From NCBI GenBank assembly GCA_021325455.1, contig JAJPHD010000005.1, positions 1 through 56,040 of the forward strand: a stretch of 56,040 nucleotides of DNA. The letters run 5' to 3'. The notes beneath the pieces are model-generated. The model was given only the letters and a program-made list of their open reading frames with translations, ran no database searches and was not told the origin of the DNA. The DNA is from Actinomycetota bacterium (GTDB lineage Bacteria > Actinomycetota > Acidimicrobiia > Acidimicrobiales > JAJPHD01). Shown here piece by piece: positions 1 through 6,363 of this stretch (the first letter of the stretch is position 1; every line of letters starts with the position of its first letter). The translations under genes were made by a program, and so were the position numbers.

Positions 1-376
1 CGATCGGCCGCCTCCGCCCACCACATGGCTACCTCACACCACCGACCCGGTGGTGGATGCTCAGGCCCTGGCCCTCACCGGGGCTCCGGAATGCGGTATC
101 CAAGTACGGTGCACTACGGCATCTACGTAACCAACCCCAACGGGCCGTACGCCCACCTTCTCGCCGAGGGCCTGAACGACGCATGGCCAGATCATCGCCT
201 TCGTCCGCAACGTGCGGACGTAGTGAAGGTCAATGGCAAGGGGACCGGGACGGTCTTCTCCAGGGACGCGGTCTGGAGCACGAACATTAGCGCCCGAGGC
301 GCGTCCTCCCCACCCTGGCACGTGCTCTGTTAGGGGCACCCTACCTTGGCATGGTACCGGAATACTGCTCCGATCT
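1..376. other. Stretch with no recognisable gene
   Basis: Short open frames exist on both strands (for example 25-333 on plus), but none has a recognisable domain, a ribosome binding site or the leaderless promoter signature seen elsewhere in the window. It could be decayed accessory DNA. Base composition is visibly less GC-rich from about 330 onward, where the broken toxin-antitoxin pair begins. Confidence 0.5.
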
Positions 377-395
377 GGTACACTGAGCTTGTACC
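377..395. promoter_or_regulatory. Inverted repeat, probable toxin-antitoxin operator
   Basis: GGTACA, a 7-nt spacer (CTGAGCT), then TGTACC: a perfect 6-bp inverted repeat just upstream of the -10 hexamer of the antitoxin gene. YefM-family antitoxins are known to autoregulate through palindromes with a TGTACA-like core, so this is the likely YefM-YoeB operator. The role is inferred. Confidence 0.55.
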
Positions 396-403
396 GGATA
401 GAG

Positions 404-409
404 TAGCAT
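404..409 (+). promoter_or_regulatory. -10 hexamer of leaderless antitoxin gene
   Basis: TAGCAT with 6 nt to the GTG at 416. This fixes the otherwise doubtful antitoxin start, because an ATG at 408 opens a different frame that stops after 21 codons. Confidence 0.55.
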
Positions 410-415
410 GCCACA

Positions 416-686
416 GTGGCGATCAGTGCTAGCGAGGCGCGTTCGCGCCTGTTCCCACTCATCCAGCAGGTGAACGACGACCATCTCCCCGATGAGGATC
501 AGCTCCAAGGGCGGGGACGCAGTGCTCATGGCGGCTGACGACTTCGATTCCTGGCAAGAGACGATCTACTTGCTGCGGTCTCCGGCCAATGCCCGCCGGC
601 TCATGGAAGCCGTCGCCCGGGACAAGGCTGGCGAGGTCACCGTCGTGAAGACCGTGAAGGAACTGCAGGCTTTGGCCGACGAGTAG
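416..686 (+). pseudogene. yefM: YefM/Phd-family antitoxin, frameshifted
   Basis: The first part, read from GTG 416, gives VAISASEARSRLFPLIQQ and the N-terminal Phd/YefM DNA-binding domain. The second part, read from about 492 in another frame, gives RISSKGGDAVLM and then [17 protein letters not shown], the conserved YefM centre and toxin-binding tail, ending at TAG 684-686. The two halves join only if one base is removed around the C4 run at 487-490, so the gene carries an apparent +1 insertion (or a sequencing error in a homopolymer). Intact family members are about 85-90 residues, which matches the repaired length. It overlaps the toxin gene, as is usual for this pair. An intact YefM would neutralise YoeB and repress the operon. 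As read, no full antitoxin can be made. Confidence 0.8.
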
Positions 687-955
687 TGCGGAGCATCCAC
701 TTCGACCCCGATGCCTGGGACGACTTCTTGTACTGGCTCGGCGCTGACCGGAGGATGGCGACAAGGATCACGCGCCTGATCGGTGACATCCAGCGCGACC
801 CGTTCACTGGGATAGGCAAGCCGTAGCCCCTCAAGGGCGACCTGTCTGGCTACTGGTCCCGCCGCATTGATGACGAGCATCGTCTCGTTTACCGGGCTGA
901 CGACAAGGAAGTGAAGATCCTCAAGGCGCGCTACCACTACTACTACAGCGACTGA
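686..955 (+). pseudogene. yoeB: YoeB/Txe-family mRNA interferase toxin, internal amber stop
   Basis: The frame from GTG 686 reads [17 protein letters not shown] and later [15 protein letters not shown] and ARYHYYYSD, a clear YoeB/Txe RelE-fold toxin of 89 residues. Codon 47 is TAG (824-826) inside GKP*PLKG. In E. coli YoeB this motif is GKPEPLK, and its Glu46 is a catalytic residue; the one-residue offset makes codon 47 the equivalent position, so GAG to TAG is the simplest change. The other catalytic residues (Arg and His of HRLVY and RYHY) remain in frame downstream. The normal product would be a ribosome-dependent mRNA endonuclease. The start overlaps the antitoxin stop (TAGTG), so the pair was translationally coupled. 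Function is lost unless the stop is suppressed. Confidence 0.88.
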
Positions 956-1032
956 GCCGAGATCCCTCCCCGGGGGGCAGGTCCGGCTGTAGGCGATCCT
1001 CGGTGGCGCTCCGACCAGTCGATCTACGTCGA

Positions 1033-1063
1033 TCTGCGTGGCTGCCACAGGCAGCCACGCAGA
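1033..1063. terminator. Strong perfect hairpin, probable bidirectional terminator
   Basis: A 14-bp perfect inverted repeat (TCTGCGTGGCTGCC / GGCAGCCACGCAGA) with a 3-nt ACA loop. It lies between the dead toxin gene (plus) and tRNA-Arg (minus, transcribed toward it), so it could end both transcripts. Neither side has a U tract, which is common for actinobacterial terminators. Confidence 0.6.
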
Positions 1064-1118
1064 CATCAGTAAACCCGAAAGCGCCAGGTGTAAGGCCCCT
1101 TGACCTGCACTTATCCAG

Positions 1119-1191
1119 CGCGCTCGGAGGGATTCGAACCCCCAACCTTCTGATCCGTAGTCAGATGCTCTATCCGTTGAGCTACGAGCGC
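1119..1191 (-). tRNA. tRNA-Arg (anticodon ACG)
   Basis: The minus strand folds as a 73-nt cloverleaf. The acceptor is GCGCTCG/CGAGCGC, the anticodon stem is TCTGA/TCAGA around loop CTACGGA, and the T loop is TTCGAAT. Anticodon ACG is at plus 1156-1158 and would be deaminated to ICG to read CGN codons. CCA is not encoded. Confidence 0.95.
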
Positions 1192-1292
1192 AGTCTGTGG
1201 CCCACCGCCGGCTGACCTCCGCACGGGGGGCACCACCCATCATAGGTCTCGCCACCTGGCCGAGCCGCCGGCATCGCCCCCTCGGGGCCCAG

Positions 1293-1381
1293 CGGAGAGG
1301 GAGGGATTTGAACCCTCGGACCCAGTTTCCCAGGTCAACTCATTAGCAGTGAGCCCGATTCGGCCGCTCTCGCACCTCTCC
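1293..1381 (-). tRNA. tRNA-Ser (anticodon GCT)
   Basis: The minus strand gives an 89-nt tRNA with the long variable arm typical of serine. The acceptor is GGAGAGG/CCTCTCC with discriminator G, and the anticodon loop CTGCTAA has GCT at plus 1345-1347, reading AGC/AGU. The T loop is TTCAAAT. CCA is not encoded. Confidence 0.95.
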
Positions 1382-1517
1382 CTGGGCCCCAGGGTAGTCG
1401 ATGGCAGCCCTCGGTTCGATCCCGGCCGGCCGAGGCCAAAGGCCCAGGTAGATGGCAGACCCGCTCCTGGCCAGGACCCGGGCGGAGGCCGCCCGATGCC
1501 CTCGTCCCACCCCCCCT

Positions 1518-2183
1518 TCAGGAACCCGGGACCGGCCTCCCCCACCGGGCCACCGCCGGCGGCGGCTCCACTCCTTCGGGCACGTCTGCGGACCGCTCCG
1601 GCGAACCGGGGAGCAGCCTCAGGGGCAGCACCCCTGCCCACAAGGCCTGGCCCAGGTCGGCCTCGTCGTCCAGCGGTGGACCGCTACGCCTCTTGGCCGA
1701 GGCCTCCTCGATCTCCAGGGCCACCACCCGCGTGGAGGCCAGCTCGTGCCTGGTCGACTGGCGCACCTCGGCGCCCCTCCCGGGAGCCATATGGTCGACG
1801 ACCAGGTCGAGAGCCTCCTGCTTCTCGGTAGCGTCGGTGACAACCCTCACCGGGCCGAAGACCACGGCCGACCGGTAGTTGAGCGAATGGTGGAAGGGGG
1901 AGCGGGCCAGCACCAGGCCATCGACCAGGGTGACGGTGGCGCAGGCCCGCTGGGCTTCGGCCGCCCTCCGCAGCAACCCGCTCGCCGGCGAGCCGTGCAG
2001 GTACAAGGTGTCCCCCTTGCGGGCGTAGATCATGGGCAGCACGACGGGACCGCTGGAGGTGGCCACCCCGACGTGAGCGACCAGGCCCTCGTCCAGCACC
2101 CCCCAGACCGTCTCCCGCTCGTAACTGGCCCTCTCGGGGTACCGGTGGACCTGGGTTCTGGCAGTATTGTTATAGTACGACAT
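1518..2183 (-). CDS. Pyridoxamine 5'-phosphate oxidase-like flavoprotein (NimA-type)
   Basis: 221 residues. The N-terminal region, with [13 protein letters not shown] and then [13 protein letters not shown], followed by [19 protein letters not shown], matches the split-barrel FMN-binding fold of the Pyridox_ox_2/NimA-like family. These are cytosolic flavin enzymes of mostly unknown substrate; some reduce nitroimidazoles. The last 40 or so residues are proline-rich and probably disordered. The ATG start lies one base from the start codon of the divergent MocR regulator, a placement that suggests the regulator controls this gene. Other members of the fold use PLP-related substrates and the neighbour is a PLP-binding regulator, so a vitamin B6 link is possible but not shown. 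Confidence 0.75.
   Translation of the reverse strand: MSYYNNTARTQVHRYPERASYERETVWGVLDEGLVAHVGVATSSGPVVLPMIYARKGDTLYLHGSPASGLLRRAAEAQRACATVTLVDGLVLARSPFHHSLNYRSAVVFGPVRVVTDATEKQEALDLVVDHMAPGRGAEVRQSTRHELASTRVVALEIEEASAKRRSGPPLDDEADLGQALWAGVLPLRLLPGSPERSADVPEGVEPPPAVARWGRPVPGS
2171..2176 (+). promoter_or_regulatory. -10 hexamer of the MocR gene
   Basis: TATAGT, 8 nt before GTG 2185. It lies inside the first codons of the divergent flavoprotein gene, so repressor bound here would affect both promoters. Confidence 0.55.
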
Positions 2184-2184
2184 A

Positions 2185-3603
2185 GTGGAAGTACCAGTAC
2201 ATTACCCCATCGGCGGGTCCACTGCCCGGGAGGTGGTGGCCAGCGTCGAAGCCGCCCTCGCCAGCGGTGGGCTGTCACCCGGCCAGCGTCTGCCCACCGT
2301 GAGGGACCTCGCCGCCTCCCTGGGGCTCAGCCCGGCCACCGTGGCCTCCGCCTACCGGGACCTGCGCAGCCGGGGCCTGGTGGTTGGCGAGGGCCGGCGG
2401 GGCACCCGGGTGAGGGACCGCCCGCCTCTTCGCTTCGTGGCTCCGGTCTCTGCACCCCCCGGGACCCGGGACCTGGCCAGCGGGAACCCCGATCCGGCCC
2501 TGCTGCCGGACCTGGCAGCCGCCGCCCGGCGAGCCGCCGCCCGGCAGGCACCCGGCCTCGAACCGGCGGGTCCCCGGAGGGGCGCCAGGCAGGGACGACC
2601 CTCCGGCGCCTCCCTGGGCCATCCCCCCCAGCCCCGGCCCCTCCCCCGGCTCTACGGTGCCCCCGCCCTCCTGCCCGAGCTGGCCGACCTGGCCCGGGAG
2701 CACCTGGCCGCCGACGGCATAGATCCTGCTCACCTCGCCGTGGTGAGCGGGGCGCTGGACGGGGTGGAGCGAGCCCTGGCCGCCTGGTTGCGCCCCGGGG
2801 ACGCCGTGGTGGTGGAGGACCCCGGTTACGCCTACATCTTCGACCTGCTGGCCACCATGGGCCTCCGGGGCGTGCCCGCCGCCATGGACGAAGAGGGGCT
2901 GGTGCCCGGGGCCCTGGCCCACGCCCTGGCCGGAGGGGCCCGGGCGGTGATCGCCACCCCCCGGGCCCAGAATCCGACCGGGGCAGCCTGGACGGCCACC
3001 AGGGCCTCGGAGCTGGCGGCGGTGGTCTCCCGCTTCCCCGACACCCTGCTCATCGAGGACGACCATGCCGGCCCGGTAGCGGGCTCGGCCGCCCTGACCC
3101 TGGGCCCCCGGGCCCGTTGGGCGACCGTGCGCTCGGTGTCCAAGTCCCTCGGTCCCGACCTGCGCCTGGCCCTGATGGCCGGCGACCAGACGACCATCAG
3201 CCGGGTGGCTGGACGCCAGGCCCTGGGCCCGGGCTGGGTCAGCCACCATCTCCAGGAGATGGTGGCGACGCTGTGGTCCGACCCTGCCACCCAGGCCCTC
3301 CTCACCAGGGCCGAGACCGCCTATGCCGAGAAGCGCCGGGCCCTGGTCGCCGCCCTCGGCCGCCAGGGCATCCCTTCGACGGGCCGCTCGGGCCTCAACG
3401 TCTGGGTTCCCGTGCCAGCCGAGCACCCCGTGGTGGCCGGGCTGCTCGAACGCGGCTGGGCGGTGTCCCCGGGAGAGCGCTTCCGGCTGGCATCCCGCCC
3501 CGGTGTGCGCGTCACGGTCTCCACCCTCCAGCCCCAAGAGGCGGACCGGCTCGCCGCCGACCTGTCCGCCTGCCTGCGGGCACCGCCGGCCCGGTCCGCC
3601 TAG
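2185..3603 (+). CDS. MocR/GntR-type PLP-dependent transcriptional regulator
   Basis: 472 residues. Residues about 8-78 form a GntR winged helix ([20 protein letters not shown]). Residues about 95-470 form a fold-type I aminotransferase domain with AQNPTG at 261-266, EDDHAG at 291-296 and the expected PLP-binding lysine in SVSKSLG (K320). EDDHAG in place of the common EDDY resembles the PtsJ-like branch of MocR proteins, which regulate vitamin B6 salvage genes; that assignment is tentative. Residues about 115-150 are an unusual Arg/Gly/Pro/Gln-rich insert just before [11 protein letters not shown], where relatives have a short loop. The start GTG is supported by TATAGT 8 nt upstream. It probably represses or activates itself and the divergent flavoprotein gene. 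Confidence 0.85.
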   Translation: MEVPVHYPIGGSTAREVVASVEAALASGGLSPGQRLPTVRDLAASLGLSPATVASAYRDLRSRGLVVGEGRRGTRVRDRPPLRFVAPVSAPPGTRDLASGNPDPALLPDLAAAARRAAARQAPGLEPAGPRRGARQGRPSGASLGHPPQPRPLPRLYGAPALLPELADLAREHLAADGIDPAHLAVVSGALDGVERALAAWLRPGDAVVVEDPGYAYIFDLLATMGLRGVPAAMDEEGLVPGALAHALAGGARAVIATPRAQNPTGAAWTATRASELAAVVSRFPDTLLIEDDHAGPVAGSAALTLGPRARWATVRSVSKSLGPDLRLALMAGDQTTISRVAGRQALGPGWVSHHLQEMVATLWSDPATQALLTRAETAYAEKRRALVAALGRQGIPSTGRSGLNVWVPVPAEHPVVAGLLERGWAVSPGERFRLASRPGVRVTVSTLQPQEADRLAADLSACLRAPPARSA

Positions 3604-3689
3604 CAGCCGTCGCCGCCAGGCAAGGCTGCCCCATCCCGCCTCAAGGCAGCTCGGCCGCCGGCGGGCCGGGACCCGGGCATGCTGGGACC

Positions 3690-4208
3690 ATGCGCGCTGT
3701 CGTGCAACGGGTGACCAGAGCCGAGGTCCGGGTCGGCGGGACGGTGGTGGGAAGGATCGGCCCGGGGCTGTGCGCCCTGGTGGGGGTGACCCACGGCGAC
3801 GACCGGTCCACCGCCGACCGCCTGGCTCTCAAGCTCTGGCACCTGCGAGTGCTGGACGACGGCACCGGGACCATGAACCGCTCCCTGGCCCAGGTCTCCC
3901 ACGACGGTGGGCGGGCCGAGGTGCTGGTCGTCTCCCAGTTCACCCTCTATGCCGACACCACCCGGGGCCGGCGCCCCTCCTGGGTGGAGGCCGCTCCCGC
4001 CGGCGTCGCCGAGCCCTTGGTCGAGCGGGTGAAGGCGGCGCTGGAGGAGGTGGGCGCCACCGTGGCGACGGGCCGCTTCGGGGCCCACATGGAGCTGGAC
4101 CTCGTCAACGACGGTCCCGTCACCATCCTCCTCGAGACCCCCCCTCGTCCCAGTGCCAACGCCGTCTCCTCCAGGGGTGGGAGAATGGAAGACGGGTCAG
4201 GACCGTGA
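3690..4208 (+). CDS. dtd: D-aminoacyl-tRNA deacylase
   Basis: 172 residues, slightly longer than the usual 145-150 because of a C-terminal tail after about residue 150. It starts [15 protein letters not shown], has the SQFTLYADT active-site strand (SQxTL) and the NDGPVT cross-subunit Gly-cisPro motif, all diagnostic of Dtd. The enzyme hydrolyses D-amino acids and glycine mischarged on tRNA, in the cytosol. The ATG has a weak leaderless-type hexamer (CATGCT) ending 6 nt upstream and no Shine-Dalgarno. The following lipoprotein gene begins about 10 nt downstream and may be co-transcribed. Confidence 0.95.
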   Translation: MRAVVQRVTRAEVRVGGTVVGRIGPGLCALVGVTHGDDRSTADRLALKLWHLRVLDDGTGTMNRSLAQVSHDGGRAEVLVVSQFTLYADTTRGRRPSWVEAAPAGVAEPLVERVKAALEEVGATVATGRFGAHMELDLVNDGPVTILLETPPRPSANAVSSRGGRMEDGSGP

Positions 4209-4218
4209 GGTGCAAGGC

Positions 4219-4812
4219 GTGATCACCAAGTCGTGGCGAGGCTCCGGGCTGGCAGGGACAACGTTGGCCGGTTGCGCCCTCGCCAGCTGCTTCCTCGCCA
4301 GCTGCTTCCTCGCCGCCTGCCATCCCATTGCCGGCACCGTCCCCGGGGCCCTCATCCCCACCCCGGTGCCGGAGCCCGCCGTCTACGGCCGGCCCCGTTC
4401 CCCCTTCACCGTGTCCTTCCTGGGTCGCCCCCGACCCTCCGGGCGCCATCCCGACGGGCTGGCCGGTGTCCCCGGAGTGGCCTGGACCGAGGCCTGGCGC
4501 TACTGGGCCATCCGTCACGGCGTCCGGGAGCAAGAGACGGTGAGGGTGTGGAGGATGGAGAGGCGCCTGAGCGGCTCCCAGGCCGCCGCCTACCTCCGCA
4601 GCTCACTCCCCGGGGGCCGGCCCACCGTGGTCTCCAACCGCCCCGCCCGCCGCGACCTGACGCGTTGCGCTCGCGCCCGCTGCCAGGGTTACACAGGAAA
4701 GCTGGAGGTGGCAGGCCGCTCCACCATCTACTCGGTGTCGGTCAGCGGGGTGAACGGCACGGCAGCCTCCGACGTCCTGAACTCCTTCGCCGTCGGCGTC
4801 CGTCATCGCTGA
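4219..4812 (+). CDS. Putative lipoprotein with repeated lipoboxes
   Basis: 197 residues from GTG 4219; GTG 4210 is an alternative. A basic N-terminus (ITKSWRGSG) leads into a hydrophobic stretch holding four L-A-[GSA]-C boxes spaced five residues apart, with cysteines at about 19, 24, 29 and 34. The last (LAAC before HP) is the likeliest lipidation site. The remainder is Pro/Arg-rich with a C-terminal segment ending YSVSVSGVNGTAASDVLNSF; I recognise no domain. Two further cysteines (CARARC) could form a disulfide outside the cell. It is probably exported and anchored in the membrane. Its position directly after dtd suggests shared transcription, not shared function. Confidence 0.6.
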   Translation: MITKSWRGSGLAGTTLAGCALASCFLASCFLAACHPIAGTVPGALIPTPVPEPAVYGRPRSPFTVSFLGRPRPSGRHPDGLAGVPGVAWTEAWRYWAIRHGVREQETVRVWRMERRLSGSQAAAYLRSSLPGGRPTVVSNRPARRDLTRCARARCQGYTGKLEVAGRSTIYSVSVSGVNGTAASDVLNSFAVGVRHR

Positions 4813-4826
4813 GCACCACAGGGCCG

Positions 4827-5186
4827 CTACTTGAGGTCGGCCGGCTCCTCCCCCGCGTCGCGCAGGTGCCGGGCCAGATGCCGGTAGACGCCTTGGCGAT
4901 CTGAGGCGGGGATATCGCTCCCGCCCCGGGCGCCGTTCAGCACGCCAATGCCGCTGGTGCAGGCCCGTACGTTGGCGGCCCCCACATTCCCTCCCGAGTC
5001 CACCTCGTGGTGGATGAACTTGTAGCTCGCCTTGACGTCCGGGTCACCCCCCGGATCGGTCCAGGCATAGGCGCGCCGGAGGGTTCGCGCCTTGGCGTCA
5101 CCGAGCTTCGTCTCCATGCGGTTACCGGACCACGACGCGCCGGATGTTTCCGTGGAATGGGACCGGATGGGACCACGCTTGGCCAT
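4827..5186 (-). CDS. Stand-alone phage prohead-protease-associated domain protein
   Basis: 119 residues. The C-terminal half (SYKFIHHEVD, AANVRACTSGIGVLNGARGG, IPASDRQGVYRHLARHLRD) matches a small domain otherwise found attached to phage prohead proteases and related head-morphogenesis proteins. Here it stands alone, with a basic Ser/Thr-rich N-terminus and no protease, portal or capsid gene near by. It may be a prophage relic or a domesticated gene; its biochemical role is unknown. It is convergent with the lipoprotein gene, 14 bp apart. No clear Shine-Dalgarno is visible before the ATG. Confidence 0.6.
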   Translation of the reverse strand: MAKRGPIRSHSTETSGASWSGNRMETKLGDAKARTLRRAYAWTDPGGDPDVKASYKFIHHEVDSGGNVGAANVRACTSGIGVLNGARGGSDIPASDRQGVYRHLARHLRDAGEEPADLK

Positions 5187-5409
5187 CTACTACTACTAAC
5201 CTTTCCGCACCCGGTCGCGCCAGCAACTCCGGGGTGCGAATCTCCTGACCCCGCCCACATCCCGGCCCGTCACCTTGGTGGTGATCGCCCTCCTGCAAGG
5301 GAGAAGCGGTCTCACCGGCACAACGGACCCCGATCGCAGCCGGCCCCCAGCCACCAGCGGCTGTGGGCGGCCATGAACCGGTCAGGACAAAGGGCCACGA
5401 TGGCGACCC

Positions 5410-5778
5410 TCAATGGCTGGCCTCGTAGGCCTCGAGGACGGCGCGGGGAATGCGGCCCCGGTCACTTATCTGGTGGCCCTTGCTCCGCGCCCACTCACGC
5501 ACCTCCTGACTGTTAGCTGCCGTGCCGGAACGCCGGGCCCGCCGGGCCCGCTTGGCCGGGGCCGGCTCCGCGGCCCGGGACCGGGTGCCGCGCCGGCGAC
5601 CAGCCCTTGCCGGCCGGCCGATGTTGGCATACCTGCCCACCTGGTCCTGGAACTCAGCGAGATGCTCGGCACACAGCTCGATCTCATAATCACGACTGTC
5701 CAAGCCGAAGCGGACGGTTTCTATCGCCTCGCTCCCGTCGATGTCGCACTTGAGCACCTCTATCGTCTCTCTTGCCAT
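5410..5778 (-). CDS. lsr2: Lsr2 nucleoid-associated protein
   Basis: 122 residues from MARETIEVL. The N-terminal half is the dimerisation domain with DIDGSEAIETVRFGLD. A basic linker follows, and the C-terminal DNA-binding domain ends SKGHQISDRGRIPRAVLEAY with the RGR motif that inserts in the minor groove of AT-rich DNA. Lsr2 is an actinobacterial H-NS analogue that silences foreign AT-rich DNA. An upstream ATG at 5874 in the same frame is rejected because AGGAGG sits 10 nt before the ATG at 5778 and because family members start here. The leader upstream (5779-5985) is unusually AT-rich for this window, which fits autoregulation. It sits beside accessory genes of the kind it normally silences. 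Confidence 0.95.
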   Translation of the reverse strand: MARETIEVLKCDIDGSEAIETVRFGLDSRDYEIELCAEHLAEFQDQVGRYANIGRPARAGRRRGTRSRAAEPAPAKRARRARRSGTAANSQEVREWARSKGHQISDRGRIPRAVLEAYEASH

Positions 5779-5973
5779 CGGAAGACAACCTCCTCGTGGA
5801 TCGAACAGACGATAGCAGCACGCGCACAAAAAACCTGCCGCATTCATCCCCGGTGGGCGGGGCCATCGAAGCAATTGTGCCTCGAGAAACGAAAGGAGGT
5901 CCGCCTGCAGCCGCCCCTGGTTTGTGACAAGGTGGAAGGCCGTGCTCCCGACCGCCCTCGGGACAGCGCCCTT

Positions 5974-5979
5974 TACGGT
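5974..5979 (+). promoter_or_regulatory. -10 hexamer of the 5986 gene
   Basis: TACGGT, 6 nt before ATG 5986. It selects this ATG within a much longer open frame. Confidence 0.5.
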
Positions 5980-5985
5980 GCGGCG

Positions 5986-6363
5986 ATGGACCTAGAGGCC
6001 TTCTACGAAGCGGATGAGCGCCGGCGGGCGTCGGTGGAGATCGAGTTGGGCCGCGACTGGCACGATGCCAGCGGGACTCGCTATGAGCTGTCCTGGATAG
6101 AGGACACCGGCGAGCTCTATGCCATGCGGGAACCGCAGGCCGAGGGGGCGGTGGTCGATCCGTGGGGCGATTGGATTGCCGCCTCGCTACCAACCGAGGC
6201 CCTGACGGTCAGGGTTCTCGGCCACCTTCCCACCCGCGCTGCCCTGGAGGAGGTCCTGGCCGGATGGGAGGATGCCATGGGCCAGCCCAACAGCATCGGA
6301 TGGGTGCTGGAGGCCCTCCACCGGGCCGGGGTGCGCCCGGAGGGAGAGCCCTCTCCGGAATAG
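5986..6363 (+). CDS. Conserved hypothetical protein, 125 aa
   Basis: Acidic, soluble protein starting MDLEAFYEADERRR and containing RYELSWIEDTGELYAMREP. I recognise it as resembling an uncharacterised actinobacterial family but cannot name a function. There is no signal peptide or membrane segment. The frame is open far upstream (from 5413), but the ATG at 5986 is chosen from composition and from TACGGT ending 6 nt before it. Its 3' end overlaps the tail of the convergent coupling-protein gene by 177 bp. It is divergent from lsr2. Confidence 0.65.
   Translation: MDLEAFYEADERRRASVEIELGRDWHDASGTRYELSWIEDTGELYAMREPQAEGAVVDPWGDWIAASLPTEALTVRVLGHLPTRAALEEVLAGWEDAMGQPNSIGWVLEALHRAGVRPEGEPSPE

Noticed and set aside
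1-376. Gene in frame 25-333 (MRYPSTVHYGIYVTNPNG segment)
   Set aside because: Codon pattern is mixed, two frames each look partly plausible, and no family is recognised.
1413-1422. GGTTCGATCC, a T-loop-like motif that could mark another tRNA
   Set aside because: No acceptor, D-arm or anticodon stem pairs around it; the T stem itself pairs poorly, and the 5' side is occupied by tRNA-Ser.
1452-4208. 918-residue open frame on plus
   Set aside because: A GC-rich read-through frame. The real genes in it are on minus (flavoprotein) and in another plus frame (MocR); only its 3' end is dtd.
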